NCBI RefSeq assembly: GCF_002007605.1
Contig: NZ_CP019799.1
Location: 1,612,001 to 1,676,000, forward strand
Direction of reading: 5' to 3'
Source: Cellvibrio sp. PSBB023
GTDB taxonomy: Bacteria; Pseudomonadota; Gammaproteobacteria; Pseudomonadales; Cellvibrionaceae
Length of the DNA: 64,000 bases
Shown here: positions 55,750 through 63,955 of the stretch, one piece after another
How the letters are laid out: every line of letters begins with the position of its first letter
Position numbering within the stretch: position 1 is the first letter of the stretch
Position numbers and translations under genes: made by a program
The notes under the pieces: generated by a model
What the model saw: only the letters and a program-made list of their open reading frames with translations
The model's database searches: none
Told to the model about the DNA's origin: nothing

Positions 55750-56523
55750 CTAAGAGTCTATAGCTTCACAGCTAGAGTTTGTCGTATCAAGGTCACGACG
55801 ATATTCCGTCAACAGCTTTTGCTGCTCCTCGGTTAAATTTATTGCATGCAATAAATCTGGCCTTTTCAGCCAAGTTCGCCCCAGCGCTTGTTTCAAGCGC
55901 CAGCGCCGAATCAATTCGTGATTGCCGGATAGCAAAACATCAGGCACACGCATGCCCTCAAAATCCTCAGGACGGGTGTAATGAGGGCAATCTAACAAAC
56001 CATCCGTAAACGAATCCTGCTCTGCCGAAAGCGCATGCCCGAGGGCACCAGGAATCAGTCGGATAACAGCGTCGATCAATACCATTGCTGGTAATTCGCC
56101 GCCACTTAATACGTAATCGCCAATCGACCACTCTTCATCGATGACAGTTTGCAACAACCGCTCATCAATGCCTTCATAGCGACCAGCCAACAAAATCATA
56201 TTGTTGTAACCAGCCAGCGCTACAACACCTGCTTGATCCAGTGTTCGCCCTTGTGGTGACAAGTATATGACTTTTGCATCATTTCCTGCCCACAACTTGG
56301 CTTCAGCAATGGCGTCGCGCAGAGGCTGCACCATCATCACCATACCAGGACCACCACCATAAGGGCGATCATCTACAGTTGAATGGCGATCATGCGCAAA
56401 ATCGCGGGGCGTTATGGTTTTTAACTCCACCAAACCCTGCTTGATTGCCCTGCCAGTGACACCGAATCCGGAAATAGCACTGAACATATCAGGGAAAATA
56501 GAGATAACCGCAATTCTAAGCAA
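55750..56523 (-). CDS. trmD: tRNA (guanine-N1)-methyltransferase TrmD
   Basis: TrmD methylates G37 of tRNAs with AdoMet. The 257-residue SPOUT enzyme shows [23 protein letters not shown], the trefoil-knot signatures [24 protein letters not shown] and [10 protein letters not shown], then [12 protein letters not shown]. No ATG suits the conserved N-terminus. The start is TTG at 56523, preceded by AGGAG about ten bases upstream, giving [10 protein letters not shown]. It follows rimM by 80 bases and precedes rplS by 10 in the standard operon. Confidence 0.95.
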   Translation of the reverse strand: MLRIAVISIFPDMFSAISGFGVTGRAIKQGLVELKTITPRDFAHDRHSTVDDRPYGGGPGMVMMVQPLRDAIAEAKLWAGNDAKVIYLSPQGRTLDQAGVVALAGYNNMILLAGRYEGIDERLLQTVIDEEWSIGDYVLSGGELPAMVLIDAVIRLIPGALGHALSAEQDSFTDGLLDCPHYTRPEDFEGMRVPDVLLSGNHELIRRWRLKQALGRTWLKRPDLLHAINLTEEQQKLLTEYRRDLDTTNSSCEAIDS

Positions 56524-56603
56524 TTGACGATAACTCCTCTCGCCCACAACACTCAGGTCATAGCTTAAAAGCAACAACTGAAACTACCAGCCAACTGAAA
56601 ACC

Positions 56604-57143
56604 TTAAAACTCAGGATCCCAATCAACCAACATTTCGCCTGTATCCAGATCAACAGACAGAACAAACTGCTCGGGCACGTAGGGTATCAGGCGCTCACGC
56701 TTATCAATACTTTCAGCATCAGCAGCTACCACCAGAACATCATTGGCACCTGTCTCCATTATCTTGGAAATAGCACCAAGACGCTGACGCTTGCCATCAA
56801 ATTGAGTAAATACCACTAAACCTTCTAACTGGCTCCAGTAATATTCACCATCATCCAGCTCTGGCAACAAATTGCGCTCTATGGCGATATCAGCAGCAGT
56901 ATATTGCAGTGCCAAATCGCGATCATCCACGCCGACAATATGAGCAACAAAGGCATCACCATGTGGTCGAGCGTCATCAATCTCGATTTTTTTAACCCCA
57001 TGCTTGGTTTTTAAAAACCATGGATGGTATTCAAACAAATTTTCTTGTGGTTCGGTGTAAGAGTGGACTTTCACCCAGCCCTTAACACCATAAACAGCGG
57101 TAATTCGCCCGACATTCACTAAATTGGATGATTCCACAGACAT
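56604..57143 (-). CDS. rimM: 16S rRNA processing / ribosome maturation factor RimM
   Basis: RimM helps assemble the head of the 30S subunit by binding S19. The 179-residue protein has the N-terminal RimM domain (VNVGRITAVYGVKGWVKVHSYTEP) and a C-terminal PRC-barrel (about 98-175, with EYYWSQLEGLVVF and RERLIPYVPEQFVLSVDLDTGEMLVDWDPEF). It lies 48 bases after rpsP and upstream of trmD, the classical order. Confidence 0.97.
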   Translation of the reverse strand: MSVESSNLVNVGRITAVYGVKGWVKVHSYTEPQENLFEYHPWFLKTKHGVKKIEIDDARPHGDAFVAHIVGVDDRDLALQYTAADIAIERNLLPELDDGEYYWSQLEGLVVFTQFDGKRQRLGAISKIMETGANDVLVVAADAESIDKRERLIPYVPEQFVLSVDLDTGEMLVDWDPEF

Positions 57144-57191
57144 CAGGCGCCTTTACTGTTCAAAATGCACATTTTAAAAAGTGCGCGGCAA

Positions 57192-57440
57192 TTAAGCCGC
57201 TTTTTTGCTTTCTTTAACCAGTTGTTCAGCGCGCTCAGAGAACTGTGCACCTTGACCAACCCAGTATTGCAGACGGTCTGCATCGATGCGCAGGCGCTCT
57301 TCTTGACCACGGGCAACCGGGTTGAAGAAACCAATACGCTCAATGAAGCGGCCATTACGGGCGCTACGGCTGTTGGTTACGGTCAGATGATAAAAAGGGC
57401 GCTTTTTAGAGCCACCACGTGACAGACGAATAGTTACCAT
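57192..57440 (-). CDS. rpsP: 30S ribosomal protein S16
   Basis: S16 is an assembly protein of the 30S subunit. The 82-residue protein matches throughout: [37 protein letters not shown] and [22 protein letters not shown]. The ATG at 57440 is the family start; the open frame runs 23 codons further upstream. It is the first gene of the operon, with a plausible promoter at 57534-57562. Confidence 0.98.
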   Translation of the reverse strand: MVTIRLSRGGSKKRPFYHLTVTNSRSARNGRFIERIGFFNPVARGQEERLRIDADRLQYWVGQGAQFSERAEQLVKESKKAA

Positions 57441-57533
57441 TGAGGTCTTCTTCCTGTGTTTACTGGTAAGGGAAAGGCAAGCTTTCCGGTTAAAAATCGT
57501 TAGTCGCACAATAAGCTATGCGAAAGGCGCGGC

Positions 57534-57562
57534 ATTTTAAGGGAAAGCGATTGGTTTGTATA
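57534..57562 (-). promoter_or_regulatory. Candidate sigma-70 promoter of the rpsP operon
   Basis: On the minus strand: TATACA (57557-57562), a 17-base spacer and TAAAAT (57534-57539), about 94 bases before the rpsP ATG. The -10 is 5/6 and the -35 is 4/6 to consensus. Confidence 0.5.
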
Positions 57563-57590
57563 GGGTAATAAAGCAATCACGGGAATTGAC

Positions 57591-57611
57591 CACCCCATTA
57601 GCTATGGGGTG
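57591..57611 (-). terminator. Hairpin after fabY
   Basis: Perfect 8-bp stem (57591-57598 with 57604-57611), loop TAGCT, 22 bases after the fabY stop. No T-run follows on the minus strand, so termination may be incomplete or Rho-assisted. Confidence 0.45.
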
Positions 57612-57632
57612 ACAACAAATTAACCACTAGAT

Positions 57633-59540
57633 CTAGCCAAACATGTCCGCAAAGCGGTTCCCAAAATCCAAATCAATTGCTTGGGCAAACCCGGGCAAGT
57701 TCACATGATTTTGATCTACAGTGATGAGCGACTCATCAATCAGCCCTTCTCCAAAATGGTAGATGGTCGCAAAATCACCTTTCAGGGCAGCCGCATCATA
57801 GGCGGTCGCACTATTGCGCACCTTGGCACGCTTGGCCTGATACAAGGCAAACGCCTCCTGCCCATAACGACAGGCCAGCATTGAATCAACCACATGCGGG
57901 GCGAACACACTGGCAGTAGCATTATTACCACCAAAGCCCTTGGAATTAAGGAAAGCCACATCAATCGGCTCCTTACGCACCACATCAACAGTCGAAATAG
58001 CGAGACGATCAGCAAACACATCATCCGCTACTTTATCGATAGTCTTGATACCAGGAACAATACCGTATTTAAAAACCCCCAAACTGGCGATTAACTGCTC
58101 ACCACTGGCGGCAGACAAAGAGTGCCCAACATAGGCTTTTACCGCCGCAACCGGCCACTCGGTGATACCAAACACTTGCGCAATTTGATCAAAAATCTGC
58201 GATTCAGTAACACGGTTTTGCGGCGTACTTGACCCGTGCGCCTGCACCAGTGAGCGCTTTTGCACAGCCTCATCGCCCAGAATAGCGCGCGCCGATGCAA
58301 CTGCTTTTGCCATAGTGATGTAATTACCTGGGCCGGGAGCCGAAATAGACTTTTTAAAACCATCGGCATTGATAAACACATCACCTACGGCACCATGCAC
58401 ATCCGCGCCCAACTCTATCACTAAAGCATCATCCATCAGGACGATGTATTGGCTCGCCTCCGCCATAGTAAAACCAGCATTTTCACCAAATGGGCGACTG
58501 GTACGACGAGGGTCTGCCTCATCGACGCCATCAAGCTTTTTCAGCTTATCTTCACTCGCTAACGCCCCCATGGTGGCATAGCCATCAATAATCTCCGCCA
58601 CAATCGGCGCTTCGGCACAACCAACCAGCGCAACGCGACATTTACCAGATGCAATGTCATCCGCTGCAGCCTGCAAATTATAAAGAAAAGAGGCGCAAGC
58701 ACCGGTTATAGCCCCCGTCTGCCCCACACTTCCAAGAATGTAGGCATTCACGAAATCAGCCGGCATAGTGTTCAACCCCAGCGGACACTGCTTGGCACTA
58801 ACACGGCTTCCCTTCAAGCGCGACTGCAGCAAACCGCCAAAGCCGTTTTCATCCATCTGACTCATGACATTACTGGCATAAACACCAACCTGATCAGGCT
58901 TAACCGAGTCGATAATCACCTGCCACTCCAAACCGGTTGACTGCAATGCATCCGATGCACCGATAACCGCCAACTGCAGCGCGCGAGGGTGATAATGGGA
59001 GTTGTACAACGCACCAGGATTAAACCCGCGCGGCAACTGGCCTGCCGATTTCACTGGCAAATCGCGGTAGCTATCAAATTTGACGCTTAAACCTGAGGGG
59101 GACACAACGCGCACACGATCAGTATCAATCTCTTCAACCTGCCAGTCCGCCGGCACAGGCTCAGGCAAATCACGCCGGCGCATCTCGACCACCAGTGGCG
59201 TATCACCTGCACCCAAGGTCGCCGACTTCTGCCAATGCGCCGCATCAACATCAAAAAATGTCTTGTCGATACGACGAATCAAGGTTCCATCCAGAATCTC
59301 TGCGCCAAAACGCATTTCTATATCAGCCAGACTTAGAGCCTCCCCGCTGTGATCGCAATAGTTGCCATCAACAACGCCGATCAACCCCATCATCACCGCC
59401 AAGCCTGCCAGGGTCTCCTGGCGCTCCTGAGCACCAAGACTCTCTATCACCAGACGACGATAGGCGTGATGCCCCGAACTGCGACCCGCAGCATTAAATC
59501 CACCAAACCCCACGATAATCGGTAGGCGCGCAAGAGACAT
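57633..59540 (-). CDS. fabY: FabY-type beta-ketoacyl-ACP synthase
   Basis: This 635-residue condensing enzyme is the size and layout of P. aeruginosa FabY, which starts fatty acid synthesis by condensing acetyl-CoA with malonyl-ACP. It has a distinct N-terminal region (RLPIIVGFGGFNAAGRSSGHH) and a KAS I/II-like thiolase fold with Cys282 (GACASF), His435 (AHGSSTPQNRVTE) and His473 (KAYVGHSLSAASGE), the C-H-H triad. The triad excludes KAS III (C-H-N). The ATG at 59540 is preferred over a 22-codon extension. It is monocistronic and divergent from a DJ-1/AraC regulator gene across a 135-base gap that includes an imperfect A/T-rich inverted repeat (59613-59636). Confidence 0.85.
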   Translation of the reverse strand: MSLARLPIIVGFGGFNAAGRSSGHHAYRRLVIESLGAQERQETLAGLAVMMGLIGVVDGNYCDHSGEALSLADIEMRFGAEILDGTLIRRIDKTFFDVDAAHWQKSATLGAGDTPLVVEMRRRDLPEPVPADWQVEEIDTDRVRVVSPSGLSVKFDSYRDLPVKSAGQLPRGFNPGALYNSHYHPRALQLAVIGASDALQSTGLEWQVIIDSVKPDQVGVYASNVMSQMDENGFGGLLQSRLKGSRVSAKQCPLGLNTMPADFVNAYILGSVGQTGAITGACASFLYNLQAAADDIASGKCRVALVGCAEAPIVAEIIDGYATMGALASEDKLKKLDGVDEADPRRTSRPFGENAGFTMAEASQYIVLMDDALVIELGADVHGAVGDVFINADGFKKSISAPGPGNYITMAKAVASARAILGDEAVQKRSLVQAHGSSTPQNRVTESQIFDQIAQVFGITEWPVAAVKAYVGHSLSAASGEQLIASLGVFKYGIVPGIKTIDKVADDVFADRLAISTVDVVRKEPIDVAFLNSKGFGGNNATASVFAPHVVDSMLACRYGQEAFALYQAKRAKVRNSATAYDAAALKGDFATIYHFGEGLIDESLITVDQNHVNLPGFAQAIDLDFGNRFADMFG

Positions 59541-59675
59541 ACAAGCTCCAATATCAACAACCAATAAATTGACAAGAAGTGTATGACCATCCTCTCCCAA
59601 CAACACCTTTTGATTTAGTCATTTTTACTGTTAAATTAGCCATTACTATTCGAGCTGGCCAGTGTGACACTCTCT

Positions 59676-60680
59676 ATGAGCAAACTCCCCCCTATAAAAA
59701 TTCATTTTTTATTGTGTGAGCACATGCTTGCTACCAGCAGCACCCTCCCCATGGAGATGCTACTGGCCGCAGAAAGCGCAGTACAAACCATGCAGCCCCC
59801 CGAACAACAGCGGGACATCGAAATCCGCACCCTTGCCATCACCAGTGAACCGGTACTGGCGCGCACGGGAATGCGCTGGCAACCTGACCAAATTATCGAT
59901 CAGGTTGCGCAAAGTGATCTGATTTACATCCCCGGCCTATGGCGCAACCCACGCCCGATTATCAAAAAAAGTGCATCGCTCATAACATGGCTACAACAAC
60001 AACATCAAAATGGCGCAATCATCAGTGCCGTAGGAACAGGCTGCTGTTTTCTCGCCGAAGCCGGACTACTCGACGGCAAAGCAGCCACCACCCACTGGCA
60101 CTATTTTGATCAATTCCAAAAAGATTACCCGCTAGTTCACCTTAAACGACAATACTTTATTACCCAGGCTGGCAGCCTTTACTGCGCAGCAAGCGTTAAC
60201 TCCCTTGCGGATTTGACGGTTCATTTTATTCAGCGTTTTTTTGGTAAAGAAATTGCGAGCCACGTCGAGCGGCACTTCTCACACGAAATCAGAAAGTCTT
60301 ATGAGAGCAGTGGCTTTTTTGAATCAACCAAAAATCCGCATCCGGACGAACAAATCACCCAGATCCAAATTTGGCTAGAGGACAACTACTACCGCGAGAT
60401 ATTATTTCCACAGGTGTGTGAGCGTTTTGGCATGAGCGTACGCACACTCAATCGTCGCTTTAAAAATGCACTGGGACAAACACCACTTGAATACCTTCAA
60501 GATATTCGTATTAACACCGCCAAAGATTTATTAAAAACCAGCAACTTATCGATTGCAGAAATAGCGGACAAAGTTGGCTACCAAGACACCAATTATTTCA
60601 CCACACTATTTAAAAAGCATCTAGCAACGACACCCAACGCCTATCGCGAAACCGTACGCGCAAAATTATTTCGCACATAA
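59676..60680 (+). CDS. GlxA-like transcriptional regulator (DJ-1/PfpI domain plus AraC HTH)
   Basis: This 334-residue cytoplasmic regulator has an N-terminal class I amidotransferase-like DJ-1/PfpI domain (about 8-185), with the nucleophile-elbow segment VGTGCCFLAEAGLLDGKAATTHW (Cys123/Cys124), and a C-terminal AraC-type double HTH (about 230-330: FGMSVRTLNRRFKNALGQTPLEYLQDIRI and LSIAEIADKVGYQDTNYFTTLFKKHLATTPNAYR). Related proteins (GbdR, CdhR, ArgR-type) sense metabolites such as betaines or amino acids. An in-frame GTG at 59664 would add four residues. It is divergent from fabY, which raises the possibility that it regulates that gene. This is unproven, as AraC-type regulators often act elsewhere. 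Confidence 0.85.
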   Translation: MSKLPPIKIHFLLCEHMLATSSTLPMEMLLAAESAVQTMQPPEQQRDIEIRTLAITSEPVLARTGMRWQPDQIIDQVAQSDLIYIPGLWRNPRPIIKKSASLITWLQQQHQNGAIISAVGTGCCFLAEAGLLDGKAATTHWHYFDQFQKDYPLVHLKRQYFITQAGSLYCAASVNSLADLTVHFIQRFFGKEIASHVERHFSHEIRKSYESSGFFESTKNPHPDEQITQIQIWLEDNYYREILFPQVCERFGMSVRTLNRRFKNALGQTPLEYLQDIRINTAKDLLKTSNLSIAEIADKVGYQDTNYFTTLFKKHLATTPNAYRETVRAKLFRT

Positions 60681-60712
60681 AAAAACCTGCCATCATTTGA
60701 TGACAGGTTTTT
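60678..60712. terminator. Bidirectional terminator between GlxA-like gene and ibpA
   Basis: A 14-bp stem with one C/A mismatch (arms near 60681-60695 and 60698-60712), flanked by an A-run on the left and T-run on the right, between two convergent genes. Confidence 0.82.
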
Positions 60713-60743
60713 AATTTCAGGCAGAGTTTATATCAAAGCTGTA

Positions 60744-61238
60744 TCAAGCAGCATCAACACTCGCGGCAACTGACGCAGAAGAACCTGCCTGCACAACAGT
60801 CAACTTCTCCGCCGTTTGCACACCGATTGGAATAGTACGGGGCTTCATAGACTCAGGGATAATGCGCTGCAAATCTATGTGTAAAAGTCCATTTTCATAG
60901 TGCGCTGATTGCACCTGCACATGATCAGCCAACTGGAAACGGCGCTCAAAACTGCGCGCAGCAATTCCCTGATGTAAATAAGTACGCTGCTGCTCTTCAC
61001 CTGCCTTATTGGCAGACACGGTCAGATTATTTTGATTAACCTCAATGGTTAATTCGGATTGATCAAAACCGGCAACAGCCATGGTAATTCGGTATTTATC
61101 TTCTCCCGTCAACTCAATATTATAGGGAGGATAGCTTGGCTGATTTTGCTCAGCACGAGAAAGATTATCCAGCAGGTTAGCCATGCGATCAAAACCAATT
61201 GCCGAACGATAAAGCGGAGTGAAATCAAAATTACGCAT
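60744..61238 (-). CDS. ibpA: Small heat shock protein, Hsp20/IbpA family
   Basis: This ATP-independent chaperone holds unfolding proteins on aggregates. The 164-residue protein has an N-terminal arm starting MRNFDFTPLYRSAIGFDRM (typical of IbpA/B), the alpha-crystallin domain (about 38-128: YNIELTGEDKYRITMAVAGFDQSELTIEV, with AARSFERRFQLADHVQVQSAHYENGLLHIDL), and a C-terminal extension with the I-x-I-type motif (RTIPIGV). The final Ala/Ser/Val-rich tail is longer than in E. coli. The ATG at 61238 has GAGGA eight bases upstream. It is preceded by a ROSE-like leader and a sigma-32-like promoter. Confidence 0.93.
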   Translation of the reverse strand: MRNFDFTPLYRSAIGFDRMANLLDNLSRAEQNQPSYPPYNIELTGEDKYRITMAVAGFDQSELTIEVNQNNLTVSANKAGEEQQRTYLHQGIAARSFERRFQLADHVQVQSAHYENGLLHIDLQRIIPESMKPRTIPIGVQTAEKLTVVQAGSSASVAASVDAA

Positions 61239-61331
61239 ATCAAATATCCTCAAATGAGCAATACATAAGTGGCGGCTTATCTACCGATCAAGCCATTTCA
61301 ACTGTGTGATCCTCTAATGAGCCATCACACA
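61239..61331 (-). promoter_or_regulatory. ROSE-like RNA thermometer in the ibpA leader, with a duplicated SD module
   Basis: Read on the minus strand, the leader ends with TTGCTC facing GAGGA across a 4-nt loop. This is the signature ROSE hairpin, in which the anti-SD UUGCU masks the SD with a G-G mispair. Upstream are a GGCTT/AAGCC hairpin and a strong 8-bp hairpin (61303-61310 with 61324-61331). The loop of the latter carries a second copy of the module: GCTCATTAGAGGAT (61309-61322) against GCTCATTTGAGGAT (61246-61259) at the start codon. Confidence 0.7.
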
Positions 61332-61335
61332 TCTG

Positions 61336-61363
61336 AAATAAGGATACGCAAATATTTTTCAAG
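61336..61363 (-). promoter_or_regulatory. Sigma-32 (RpoH) type heat-shock promoter of ibpA
   Basis: On the minus strand: CTTGAAA (61357-61363, a perfect -35 with CC before it), a 13-base spacer and CCTTATTT (61336-61343), near the -10 consensus CCCCATNT. The predicted start just precedes the first leader hairpin. It lies between the yfcH stop and the ibpA leader. Confidence 0.7.
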
Positions 61364-61375
61364 GGAACTAATACA

Positions 61376-62299
61376 TTATTTTTCAAATATTTTATTCAAT
61401 GCGCCCTGCAACCGGGGATACTCAAATGAAAACCCCTCCCCTTCAGCCCTTACCGGCAATACTCGCTGACTGGACAACAACAGCGCATCAGCCATCTCAC
61501 CAAATAAGAGACGCAACACAAAGGCTGGCATTGGCAGAAATGCCGGGCGACCTAACTGTGCAGCCAATAAAGCAGTAAAATCACGATTAGTTACCGGTTC
61601 AGGTGCGACACCATTAAACACACCAATCGCCTTATCATTCTGCAGCAAGAAAATAAACAATTGCACCAAATCCTGACGAACAATCCACGACATATACTGC
61701 TCACCAGAACCCATTCGCCCACCCAAGCCAAACCTGAATGCCGGCAGCATTTGCTTTAAAGCGCCACCATTACTATCCAGAACTATACCAATACGAACAA
61801 TGCAGACACGAACAGAATGAGCTGCAAACTGTTGCGCAGCCGACTCCCAATCACGGCACAAATGCGCCGCAAAATCATCACCAACTGGCGCCCCCTCATC
61901 CAGCAAAGCAGAACCTGCATCGCCATAAACACCGATAGCGCTGGCACTAATCAGCACCTGAGGAAAAAGCCGCTGTGATGAGAAAAAGCCATACAATTCA
62001 TGTGTAAAGTCCACCCTGCTCTGCCTGAACAACCGCTTTGACTGCTCATTCCAACGCCCGGCCCCCAACGACTCACCCACCAAATTAATCACCGCAAAAA
62101 ATGCTATACCCACAAGATCACTGAGGCACCGCACTACATGCACTTGCTTGTTCAATCGCAGCATGGCGCGAGCTGGATCGCGGCTTAACACCCAAACCTC
62201 ATACCCCATATGAACCAACTTATGGCTCAATGCACTACCAATAAAACCACTGCCGCCGGTTATCAATACTCGTTCTTTAGCGGAACTATCACTTGCCAT
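61376..62299 (-). CDS. TIGR01777-family NAD-dependent epimerase/dehydratase (YfcH-like)
   Basis: This 307-residue extended-SDR protein has the Rossmann motif TGGSGFIGSALSHKL at about 15-29, the NLVGE segment at about 75, SASAIGVYGD with the SDR Tyr, and the C-terminal DUF1731 domain (about 245-300) ending in LQGALNKIFEK, all typical of YfcH/SulA-type proteins. The substrate is unknown. The ATG at 62299 has GGAGG six bases upstream, which decides the start against a 7-codon extension. It is upstream of ibpA on the same strand, but ibpA has its own promoter. Confidence 0.88.
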   Translation of the reverse strand: MASDSSAKERVLITGGSGFIGSALSHKLVHMGYEVWVLSRDPARAMLRLNKQVHVVRCLSDLVGIAFFAVINLVGESLGAGRWNEQSKRLFRQSRVDFTHELYGFFSSQRLFPQVLISASAIGVYGDAGSALLDEGAPVGDDFAAHLCRDWESAAQQFAAHSVRVCIVRIGIVLDSNGGALKQMLPAFRFGLGGRMGSGEQYMSWIVRQDLVQLFIFLLQNDKAIGVFNGVAPEPVTNRDFTALLAAQLGRPAFLPMPAFVLRLLFGEMADALLLSSQRVLPVRAEGEGFSFEYPRLQGALNKIFEK

Positions 62300-62572
62300 A
62301 GTAGCCTCCCATAACCGCATGCATTATTTAGCGTTTAAGCTATTGATTTTCTTTACTCTGGGCAAGGTAAAAACGATCACACCCAATCGCAGCAAAACAC
62401 TATATGGCTGCTAAGATCACAAAGTGCTAAACCAGAGATCAAAATGTTATTAATAAAACGAAGAAGAAAACTTGATATTTATACGAGGATGATCAATATA
62501 AGAAGAGAGGGTTGATGAAGTTTGCATGCCAAACACTCCCCCCTCCCAACATAAACGTTAAGGAGCTTTACG
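62300..62572. other. Divergent intergenic region yfcH / hpf
   Basis: These 273 bases are A/T-rich and hold no gene I can support. A short inverted repeat GTTTG/CAAAC flanks CATGC near 62519-62533, and a pyrimidine-rich run follows. The hpf ribosome binding site AAGGAG is at about 62561-62566. No clear sigma-54 or sigma-70 promoter could be assigned. Confidence 0.35.
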
Positions 62573-62884
62573 ATGAAACCTGCTGTCGACGTTGTATATC
62601 GTGATTTGGATTCTTCTGCCGCACTCAACGACATCATTACCAAGAAACTCGAAAAACTCAGCCGCTACACCGACCAAATAGTCCACAGCCGCGTCGTACT
62701 CGATGCCCCCCATCAACACAAACACAAAGGCAAACAATACCGCGCCTCTATCGAACTGGATATAAAAGGTCACCCTGTAGCCATCACACAAGACGATGAA
62801 TCCATTCATGTTGCCGTTCGCGATGCATTCTCCAGCGCCGAGCGTAAAGTAAAACAACTCGCAGCACGCCACCGGAACCGCTAA
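62573..62884 (+). CDS. hpf: Ribosome hibernation promoting factor (HPF/YfiA family, short form)
   Basis: This 103-residue protein binds the 30S decoding centre and stabilises inactive 100S ribosomes in stationary phase. It has the beta-alpha-beta-beta-beta-alpha fold segments DVVYRDLDSSAALNDIITKKLEKLSRYTDQI and RASIELDIKGHPVAITQDDESIHVAVRDAFSSAERKVKQL. The C-terminal dimerisation domain of long HPF is absent. It is not next to rpoN and ptsN as in many relatives; it stands alone here between yfcH and a SapC-family gene. AAGGAG lies about seven bases before the ATG. Confidence 0.88.
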   Translation: MKPAVDVVYRDLDSSAALNDIITKKLEKLSRYTDQIVHSRVVLDAPHQHKHKGKQYRASIELDIKGHPVAITQDDESIHVAVRDAFSSAERKVKQLAARHRNR

Positions 62885-62910
62885 AGAACCGAATACCCGA
62901 CTGGAAATAA

Positions 62911-62940
62911 AAAAGGCCGGAATCAATTAAGATTCCGGCC
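62911..62940. terminator. Terminator between hpf and the SapC-family gene
   Basis: Perfect 10-bp stem (62915-62924 with 62931-62940), loop AATTAA. On the minus strand it is followed by a T-run, so it mainly serves the SapC gene. On the plus strand only CTTGT follows. Confidence 0.8.
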
Positions 62941-62962
62941 CTTGTATCAGACTACAACTTAA

Positions 62963-63712
62963 TTATTTGGCAGCTTCAAGCTGAGCAGACTTTTTGCTAA
63001 TCAATACATTCAAGTTGGATAGAGATTGGATATGACTATAGATCAACTCCAGGCCATCTTTCTTGAACAGATCCAACGCGTCCGCATCACTGAGCGCTTT
63101 TAACTTCTCGCGCTTAACCACATAGAATCCCATCAGGTTCATATTGGCATCTTCACGCCCTTTAAAAGTAATATTTGCCTGCATAGGTTCAAGCAAATCA
63201 AGCTCATGCAAACGCTTGCAGAACACCTTGGTCATTTCAGCACGGTATTGATAATCCTTCAGGAATTCGACAACTTCCTTCAGGTGCGCACTTTGCTCAC
63301 CATTTTCTTCAAACAACTTACGCCCTTTACTGCCATCTTTAATTACGGTGGCACTGTCAGCGTCGATGCAAAGCGCCATAGTGTCAGCCGCTTTATCACC
63401 ACCCAACACAAATGGATAGCGACGAATGAATGCAGGAATATAGCGTGTAGTAAATTGATTCTTTTCGTTCAAAATCAGGTTTTCACCCTCTTTCAACCCC
63501 ATAATCGCCAGAGGGATGTATTCGCCTTCATTGGCTGTTGCCGAGAAAACAATTGGGAATTCTGCTGAAGCAAAGGGAATCTCTGTTGCCAACACTGGCA
63601 CTGAAATCATGTGAGTTACAAAAGAATAATCTTCAACCAACACCGACCAGTTACGATGAATTTCAGATGACAGTGGTTGAATATTGTCATAAATCATTAA
63701 TTGCTTTGCCAC
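62963..63712 (-). CDS. SapC family protein
   Basis: This 249-residue protein is of the SapC family (named after a Campylobacter S-layer locus), with no signal peptide or membrane segment. Family features are NWSVLVEDYSFVTHMISVPVLATEIPFASAEFPIVF near the N-terminus, GLKEGENLIL, YIPAFIRRYPFVL and the central LFEENGEQSAHLKEVVEFL. In marine and polysaccharide-degrading gammaproteobacteria, such genes often accompany TonB receptors and tryptophan halogenases, but none is adjacent here. Biochemical function is unknown. The start codon is GTG at 63712, with AGAGG seven bases upstream. A terminator lies 20 bases downstream. Confidence 0.83.
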   Translation of the reverse strand: MAKQLMIYDNIQPLSSEIHRNWSVLVEDYSFVTHMISVPVLATEIPFASAEFPIVFSATANEGEYIPLAIMGLKEGENLILNEKNQFTTRYIPAFIRRYPFVLGGDKAADTMALCIDADSATVIKDGSKGRKLFEENGEQSAHLKEVVEFLKDYQYRAEMTKVFCKRLHELDLLEPMQANITFKGREDANMNLMGFYVVKREKLKALSDADALDLFKKDGLELIYSHIQSLSNLNVLISKKSAQLEAAK

Positions 63713-63839
63713 GAGAATACCTCTATTTATTTTCTATGCGGGGTTAGTGATACACAAAATAAAGGCGCATGGTAGCACTTTGACAAAAGACTGCCACTAG
63801 AATTGACAAGAAGGAAAGGAGAGAAAATCTTCGGGCAAT

Positions 63840-63867
63840 AAAAAAGCCGCTTGTTAGCGGCTTTTTT
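63840..63867 (-). terminator. Terminator downstream of tRNA-Pro
   Basis: Perfect 11-bp stem (63840-63850 with 63857-63867) including six A/T pairs, loop TTGTTA. It lies 11 bases past the 3' end of the tRNA on the minus strand. Confidence 0.88.
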
Positions 63868-63878
63868 ATAAAACTAAT

Positions 63879-63955
63879 TGGTCGGAACGGCGGGATTTGA
63901 ACCCACGACCCCTACACCCCCAGTATAGTGCGCTACCTGACTGCGCTACGCTCCG
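63879..63955 (-). tRNA. tRNA-Pro (anticodon GGG)
   Basis: This 77-base tRNA has an encoded CCA end. Acceptor stem CGGAGCG pairs with CGTTCCG (one G-T). The D stem is GCGC/GCGC, the anticodon stem CTATA/TGTAG with loop CTGGGGG gives anticodon GGG, and the T stem is GTGGG/CCCGC with loop TTCAAAT. It decodes CCC/CCU. The C1 start and overall sequence are typical of bacterial tRNA-Pro. Confidence 0.95.

Noticed and set aside
63879..63955. tRNA-Pro as an integration site of a genomic island
   Set aside because: No integrase or partial tRNA duplicate is visible in the window. The sequence beyond the edge cannot be judged.
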